DNA from: Pararhodospirillum photometricum DSM 122
GTDB lineage: Bacteria > Pseudomonadota > Alphaproteobacteria > Rhodospirillales > Rhodospirillaceae
Length of the DNA stretch: 61,745 nt
Reading direction: 5' to 3'
NCBI RefSeq assembly: GCF_000284415.1
Contig: NC_017059.1
Location: 359,193 to 420,937 of the forward strand
Below the pieces are notes generated by a model that saw only the letters and a list, made by a program, of their open reading frames with translations, had not been told where the DNA came from and did no database searches. Position numbers and translations under genes: made by a program. This document shows positions 57,857 through 61,745 of the stretch, in pieces. Numbering within the stretch: position 1 is the stretch's first letter; the number at the start of each line of letters is the position of its first letter.

Positions 57857-57872
57857 TGTCGGGATGGCGACA
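57857..57872. promoter_or_regulatory. NifA upstream activator site 2
   Basis: TGT-CGGGATGGCG-ACA, a second exact TGT-N10-ACA, 18 bases from the first, so less than two helical turns apart. A tandem pair makes a chance match less likely. Confidence 0.7.
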
Positions 57873-57985
57873 AGTGCGGGACCCCGGTTTTTTACCGGTC
57901 GCGCCCCCAGCCCGGGCGAGCCAAAACCCGGGCCTCGGCCTCGGTCGCCACCACCGGCACGGCGGGACGCGGCGGCCGACGCTGC

Positions 57986-58220
57986 AACCCGACGCTGCCC
58001 GCCGAGGGCCTGCCCGTGCGCGTCAAGATCCGCAACGCCGCCCCCCCCGGTGGCGGCCCGTGTCACCCCCGGGCCGTCCCCCGCCACCGCTTGGGTGAGC
58101 GTGGCGGAACCGGTCTACGGCGTCGCCCCGGGACAGGCCGCCGTGTTCTACGGCCTGGAGACCGAGGCGACCCGCCTGCTGGGCGGCGGCTGGATCCGGC
58201 CCTCCCCCTCCTCCCCTTAA
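57986..58220 (+). pseudogene. 3' remnant of mnmA (tRNA 2-thiouridylase)
   Basis: The last ~78 residues resemble the C-terminal beta-barrel of alphaproteobacterial MnmA: NPTLPAEGLPVRVKIRNAAPP in one frame, VAARVTPGPSPATAWVSVAEPVYGVAPGQAAVFY and RLLGGGWI in the next. The frames join if one C is removed from the eight-C run at 58041-58048. The catalytic ATP-pyrophosphatase part (about 300 aa) is absent: upstream DNA belongs to the nifB control region. The nearby 57476-57985 stretch has no other gene. Either a decayed duplicate or the result of a rearrangement that brought nifB here; a complete mnmA is expected elsewhere. Confidence 0.6.
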
Positions 58221-58226
58221 GGAAAC

Positions 58227-58260
58227 GAGGGGTCTGGGGAGGCCGCGCCTCCCCAGCCTT
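58227..58260 (-). repeat. Type A intergenic palindrome (copy 16)
   Basis: GAGGGGTCTGGGGAGGC, centre CGC, GCCTCCCCAGCCTT. Left member of a second inverted pair, just after the mnmA remnant stop. Confidence 0.85.
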
Positions 58261-58273
58261 GTCTTTTTCCTGA

Positions 58274-58307
58274 AAGGCAGGGGAGGCGCGGCCTCCCCAG
58301 ACCCCTC
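58274..58307 (+). repeat. Type A intergenic palindrome (copy 17)
   Basis: AAGGCAGGGGAGGC, centre GCG, GCCTCCCCAGACCCCTC. Right member of the inverted pair; only 13 bases separate it from copy 16, so both can fold into one long hairpin. Confidence 0.85.
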
Positions 58308-58362
58308 TCATATTTTTGTTGACGCAGGGCCGCTTCTTCTCTAAACACACGGCTCTCGCGGC

Positions 58363-58439
58363 GGCGGAGTAGCTCAGCAGGTTAGAGCAGCGGAATCATA
58401 ATCCGCGTGTCGGGGGTTCGAATCCCTCCTCCGCTACCA
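58363..58439 (+). tRNA. tRNA-Met (CAT), copy 1
   Basis: 77 nt including encoded CCA. Acceptor stem GGCGGAG/CTCCGCT, D-loop AGCAGGTTAGA, anticodon stem GCGGA/TCCGC with loop ATCATAA (anticodon CAT), T-arm with GTTCGAATC. The body matches alphaproteobacterial elongator tRNA-Met as I remember it; tRNA-Ile2 with a modified CAT is the alternative. Confidence 0.9.
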
Positions 58440-58463
58440 TTTTTGTTCGTGTCACGCCCTTCT

Positions 58464-58540
58464 GGCGGAGTAGCTCAGCAGGTTAGAGCAGCGGAATCAT
58501 AATCCGCGTGTCGGGGGTTCGAATCCCTCCTCCGCTACCA
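58464..58540 (+). tRNA. tRNA-Met (CAT), copy 2
   Basis: Identical over all 77 nt to copy 1 and 24 bases downstream of it, in the same direction; a tandem duplication transcribed together and closed by the terminator at 58545-58574. Confidence 0.9.
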
Positions 58541-58544
58541 AACA

Positions 58545-58574
58545 AACCCCGTTGGCCCGGCCAGCGGGGTTTTT
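58545..58574 (+). terminator. Rho-independent terminator after the tRNA pair
   Basis: CCCCGTTGGCC / GGCCAGCGGGG stem followed by five T. It also reaches the end of the convergent queG gene (stop at 58579) and may serve both. Confidence 0.85.
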
Positions 58575-58578
58575 GCTG

Positions 58579-59628
58579 TCAGCCCAGCCGGGCCAGCGCC
58601 CAGGCCGCCGCGTCGCGCACCAGGGCGTCGGGGTGGTCGGCCAAAGCGGCCACCGCCGGGCGCAACCCCGGATCAGCGCTGTTGCCCGCCGCCATCAGGA
58701 CATTGCGCAAAAACCGCGCATGCCCGAGACGGCGCATCCCCGAGCCCCGGAAAAAAGCGCGAAACCCGGCGTCATCCAGGGCCAAAAGGGCGGCCAGCGG
58801 TGGGGCACACAGGTCGGGCCGGGCGGTGAGGGCCGGTTCTGTCGTGGGCGGGGCAAAGCGGTTCCAGGGACACACCACCAAGCAGGCATCGCAGCCATAA
58901 ATCCGGTTGCCCAGCGCTGGTCGCAGCGCCTCGGGCAGCGGGCCCGGGGTTTCCAGGGTCAGGCAGGCCAGACACCGCCTTGCATCCATGCGTCCCGGCG
59001 CCGTCAGGGCTCCCGTGGGGCAGGCGTCCAGGCAGCGCCGACAGGTACCGCAGCGATCGGCCATCGGGGGATCCGGGTCCAGGGCAAGGGTGGTGAACAC
59101 CTCGGCCAGGACCAGCCACGTGCCGTGCACCGGATGAATCAACACCGTGTTCTTGCCCACCCACCCCAGCCCCGCCGCCCGAGCCAAGGGCTTCTCCATG
59201 ACCGGCGCCGTATCGACAAACACTTTCACCGCCCCGCCCAGTTTGGCCCCCATCCACTGCGCCAGCAACTTGGCCCGTCCCTTGGCCACATCGTGGTAGT
59301 CGCGGTGGCGGGCGTGGACGCTGAGAGAGGCGTGCGAGGGGGAGGGGGCATCGTGTCGGGGATCGCGGGCCGGGGCGTAAGACAAGCCCAGCGTCACCAC
59401 GGACACCGCCTCGGGCCAAAGGACCCGGGGGTCGCCCCGTCGCTCCGCCGTTTCGGCCATCCAGGCCATCGGGCCGTGCCGCCCCTCGGCCAAATAGGCC
59501 AGCAAATCCTCGCGCACGCCGGGCGCCAGGGTCGCGCGGGTGAGGGCGACGGCGGAAAACCCCAGCGCCAAGGCCCGCGCGCGGATGGCCTCAGACGGGC
59601 TCAAGATCCCCCAGCGCCCGCGTGGCAT
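58579..59628 (-). CDS. queG: Epoxyqueuosine reductase QueG
   Basis: Cobalamin-dependent enzyme making queuosine in tRNA from epoxyqueuosine. The 349-aa protein has [25 protein letters not shown], two 4Fe-4S motifs ([16 protein letters not shown] with [17 protein letters not shown]) and a C-terminal HEAT-like region ([27 protein letters not shown]). Its start at 59628 overlaps the tgt end by 38 bases; a later TTG is possible but the longer form fits. It works directly downstream of Tgt in the same pathway and next to it in the genome. Confidence 0.93.
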   Translation of the reverse strand: MPRGRWGILSPSEAIRARALALGFSAVALTRATLAPGVREDLLAYLAEGRHGPMAWMAETAERRGDPRVLWPEAVSVVTLGLSYAPARDPRHDAPSPSHASLSVHARHRDYHDVAKGRAKLLAQWMGAKLGGAVKVFVDTAPVMEKPLARAAGLGWVGKNTVLIHPVHGTWLVLAEVFTTLALDPDPPMADRCGTCRRCLDACPTGALTAPGRMDARRCLACLTLETPGPLPEALRPALGNRIYGCDACLVVCPWNRFAPPTTEPALTARPDLCAPPLAALLALDDAGFRAFFRGSGMRRLGHARFLRNVLMAAGNSADPGLRPAVAALADHPDALVRDAAAWALARLG

Positions 59629-60718
59629 GGAAGTCGTCGAGACACGCCGAAAGCCGGCCAGCCCCGATGGCCGTTCGCAGATCCGCCATCAGATCTTGAT
59701 AAACCTGGATGTTATGCCACGTCAGCAGCATGGCCCCCAGGATTTCCTCGGCGTGGATCAGGTGGTGCAGATAGGCCCGGCTGAAGCGCCGGCAGGCCGG
59801 ACAGCCACAGGCCTCGTCAAGCGGGCGCGGGTCGTCGCGGTGCCGGGCATTGCGCATGTTGAGATCGCCCCGGCGGGTAAAGGCCTTGCCGGTGCGTCCC
59901 GAGCGGGTCGGCATCACGCAATCGAACATATCAATGCCCCGCGCCACCGCTGCCACAATGTCCTCGGGGCGGCCCACGCCCATCAGATAGCGAGGGCGGT
60001 CGGCCGGCAGATGGGGCACCGTGCCGTCAAGCGCGGCCAGCATCGCCTCAAACGGTTCGCCCACCGCCAAGCCGCCCACCGCATACCCCTCAAAGCCGAT
60101 CTCCTTCAACGCCGCCGCGCTTTCCTCGCGCAGGTCGGGGTGGATCCCGCCTTGGTTGATGCCGAACAAGGCATAGCCCGGCCGCTCGCGAAACGCCCGG
60201 CGCGAGCGCTCGGCCCAGCGCATGGAGCGGCGCATGCTCTGGGCCACGTCCGCCTTCTCGGCCGGAAACGGTGGGCATTCGTCAAAGGCCATGGTGATGG
60301 TGGCGTCCAGAAGGTCCTGGATCTCCATCGAGCGTTCGGGGGTGAGCAAATGGCGGCTGCCGTCGATGTGCGACTGGAAGGTCACGCCCTCTTCGGTGAG
60401 GGTACGCAGCTTGGCCAGACTCATCACCTGATAGCCGCCCGAGTCGGTCAGGATCGGCCCGTCCCAGCCCATGAACCGGTGCAGGCCGCCTAAGCGCGCC
60501 ACGCGTTCGGCCGTGGGCCGGAGCATCAAATGATAGGTGTTGCCCAACACGATACGGGCGCCCGTCGAGGCCACCGCCTCGGGCGTCATGGCCTTGACCG
60601 TGCCGGCCGTGCCCACCGGCATGAACACCGGGGTCTCAACCGGCCCATGGGCTGTTTCCAGCCGCCCCAAACGCGCCGCCCCATCGGTGGCAGCCACGGT
60701 AAACGAAAACATGCGCAA
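59591..60718 (-). CDS. tgt: tRNA-guanine transglycosylase
   Basis: Exchanges G34 for preQ1 in tRNAs with GUN anticodons. The 375-aa protein has [28 protein letters not shown] (nucleophile region), [56 protein letters not shown] and the zinc motif [25 protein letters not shown]. Normal length. The overlap with queG shows a queuosine operon. Confidence 0.97.
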   Translation of the reverse strand: MRMFSFTVAATDGAARLGRLETAHGPVETPVFMPVGTAGTVKAMTPEAVASTGARIVLGNTYHLMLRPTAERVARLGGLHRFMGWDGPILTDSGGYQVMSLAKLRTLTEEGVTFQSHIDGSRHLLTPERSMEIQDLLDATITMAFDECPPFPAEKADVAQSMRRSMRWAERSRRAFRERPGYALFGINQGGIHPDLREESAAALKEIGFEGYAVGGLAVGEPFEAMLAALDGTVPHLPADRPRYLMGVGRPEDIVAAVARGIDMFDCVMPTRSGRTGKAFTRRGDLNMRNARHRDDPRPLDEACGCPACRRFSRAYLHHLIHAEEILGAMLLTWHNIQVYQDLMADLRTAIGAGRLSACLDDFHATRALGDLEPV

Positions 60719-60807
60719 ACAACTCCGCGAAAGCTCCCCCAGCGGGGACCAGCCCTCAAGCTACACCGGAACACCCCCGTTCGCGACGGTGATGTGCCCC
60801 AGCGCGG

Positions 60808-60843
60808 GAGGGGTCTGGGGAGGCCGCCCCGCCTCCCCAGCCT
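60808..60843 (-). repeat. Type A intergenic palindrome (copy 18)
   Basis: GAGGGGTCTGGGGAGGC, six-base centre, GCCTCCCCAGCCTG. It lies 14 bases after the flgL stop in the common orientation. Confidence 0.85.
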
Positions 60844-60857
60844 GCCCTTTGGCGGCG

Positions 60858-61742
60858 TCAGCGCAGATAGTCGGTCAGGGACAAATTGGTGACCTTCGAC
60901 AAAGCGGCATAGGATGCTTTGAGAATGACCTCGATCTGCGACGCATTGGCGGTCGCCTCGGCCACATCGACCGCGCGCACGCTGTCCAGGGCGCTTTCGG
61001 CATAGAGCTGAAAGTCGGTCTGGGCGTCAATCACCGAGTCCAGGCTGTCGCTCTGATCGGACAGGGTTTCTTGCAGTTTGCCCAACTGGGTCAACGCGCT
61101 GTCAAAGGTATCAAAAATATTCTGCAAGGTTTCCGTGTCCGGTGTCGAGGTCATGCTCGACAGGCTGCGCAAGGCGGTAATCGTCGTTTGAAACGCTGTG
61201 GCGTCGGCCCGCACGCCATAGGTCAAGGGGGTGGACCCGTCCACCATCAGGGCCCAGTCGGTTCCCGAGCCCTGGTAGTAGGCGCTGCCGGTCGCGCCGC
61301 CCAGGCTCATGTCAACCGGTTTGCTCTGGCCGCCGCTGCCTCCAAACACCGAGTAGCCGCCCATGGTGACGTTGAGAAGGGTCTGCACGTCCACCAGCCA
61401 GTTATCGGCATCCCTGACCAGATTGGAGACATCGGAGACAGTGCCGGAAATCGCCGCGGTAATCTCCACCTTGGCCTTGGACACGATCTCGGCAATGGAG
61501 GTGATGGAAGAGTAGGCAATCTCGACCATCGACGAGGCCTTTTTGGCCTTGGTTGCCAAGTTTTCCGAGGCCTTCAGGTCACTTTGCAAGCTGACCACCG
61601 CCCCCGCCTGTCCCGACAGCCCCGCCAAACTCTCGCTTTTCAGCTCCGAGGACTGCTGATTCAGCGCTTTGGCATAGTCAGACTGAACGTTAAGGGTTTG
61701 GGCCAGCAGAACAGAGTTCATCGAGTTCGTTGAAACACGCAT
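60858..61742 (-). CDS. flgL: Flagellar hook-associated protein 3 (FlgL)
   Basis: Junction protein between hook and filament. The 294-aa protein begins MRVSTNSMNSVLLAQTLNVQSDYAKALNQQSSELKSES, a D0/D1 flagellin-like helix, has a short variable centre (GGYSVFGGSGGQSKPVDM) and ends with helix AVDVAEATANASQIEVILKASYAALSKVTNLSLTDYLR. The length and VFGG motif fit FlgL better than flagellin itself. The start codon lies at the right edge of the window; the neighbouring flagellar gene (flgK is expected upstream) is outside. Confidence 0.87.
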   Translation of the reverse strand: MRVSTNSMNSVLLAQTLNVQSDYAKALNQQSSELKSESLAGLSGQAGAVVSLQSDLKASENLATKAKKASSMVEIAYSSITSIAEIVSKAKVEITAAISGTVSDVSNLVRDADNWLVDVQTLLNVTMGGYSVFGGSGGQSKPVDMSLGGATGSAYYQGSGTDWALMVDGSTPLTYGVRADATAFQTTITALRSLSSMTSTPDTETLQNIFDTFDSALTQLGKLQETLSDQSDSLDSVIDAQTDFQLYAESALDSVRAVDVAEATANASQIEVILKASYAALSKVTNLSLTDYLR

Positions 61743-61745
61743 GGT

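Noticed and set aside
58363..58439. tRNA-Ile2 (lysidine-modified CAT)
   Set aside because: Acceptor stem and body fit elongator tRNA-Met of alphaproteobacteria better, though the sequence alone cannot show modification.

Overview
The window looks like chromosome of a GC-rich purple non-sulfur alphaproteobacterium close to Rhodospirillum/Pararhodospirillum. That placement is an inference from gene content: uptake-hydrogenase and nif accessory genes, the rhodoquinone enzyme RquA, a propionyl-CoA carboxylase, and a nif block of nifB, ferredoxin, LRV Fe-S protein, nifZ, nifT and a SIR2-like gene as I remember it from Rhodospirillum. No database search was possible.

Layout. (1) 1-10570, minus strand: one compact hydrogenase cluster, transcribed hupS-hupL-hupC-hupD-[hupF+hupH fusion]-hupK-hypA-hypB-hypF(short)-hypC-hypD-hypE (cut by the window edge). 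Most junctions overlap or touch. (2) 10990-21055, minus: rquA, a RatA/COQ10-like protein, a NarL-type response regulator, an EAL-CBS-GGDEF protein, then leuS-lptE-holA, a DUF3576 lipoprotein and a thiamine-phosphate-synthase-like protein; yggS diverges on plus. (3) 21994-27600: an accessory island of clearly different, partly AT-rich composition. It holds a translationally coupled PIN-domain gene and a 249-aa unknown partner, an IS5-family element, a 742-aa SIR2-like protein and the stump of an IS1595-type transposase. This is the best candidate for an undescribed (defence-like) system. (4) 27594-49405, housekeeping: pccA/pccB, mutS, maeB, phoR-phoU, rodZ, ispG, pyrF-trpF, a DUF3422 protein, alaS, cobD. 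(5) 49688-53365: two tandem paralogous chemoreceptors. (6) 53420-57872, minus: nifB-fdxN-lrv-nifZ-nifT-SIR2-like, with a consensus sigma-54 promoter and two NifA-type upstream sites. (7) 57986-61742: a 3' remnant of mnmA, two identical tRNA-Met genes, tgt-queG and flgL.

Two sequence-level themes run through the window. First, a family of short intergenic palindromes (type A, core GGGGAGGC-n2/6-GCCTCCCC with asymmetric flanks AAGGCT and AGACCCCTC) occurs 18 times, nearly always just after a gene end and twice as inverted pairs. A second family (type B, ending in a T run) occurs at least four times, including inside the hyp gene run and between the nifB promoter and its upstream sites. Second, single-base frameshifts interrupt otherwise well conserved genes (hupL, hupK, rodZ, nifZ, mnmA remnant). 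At least two of them (nifZ, mnmA) sit in C homopolymers, so sequencing error must be excluded before calling any of them mutations.

Functionally, the hup/hyp genes would recycle H2 made by nitrogenase, NifB/FdxN/NifZ/NifT serve FeMo-cofactor assembly, and RquA supplies the low-potential quinone for anaerobic fumarate respiration, which fits a facultatively anaerobic phototroph.
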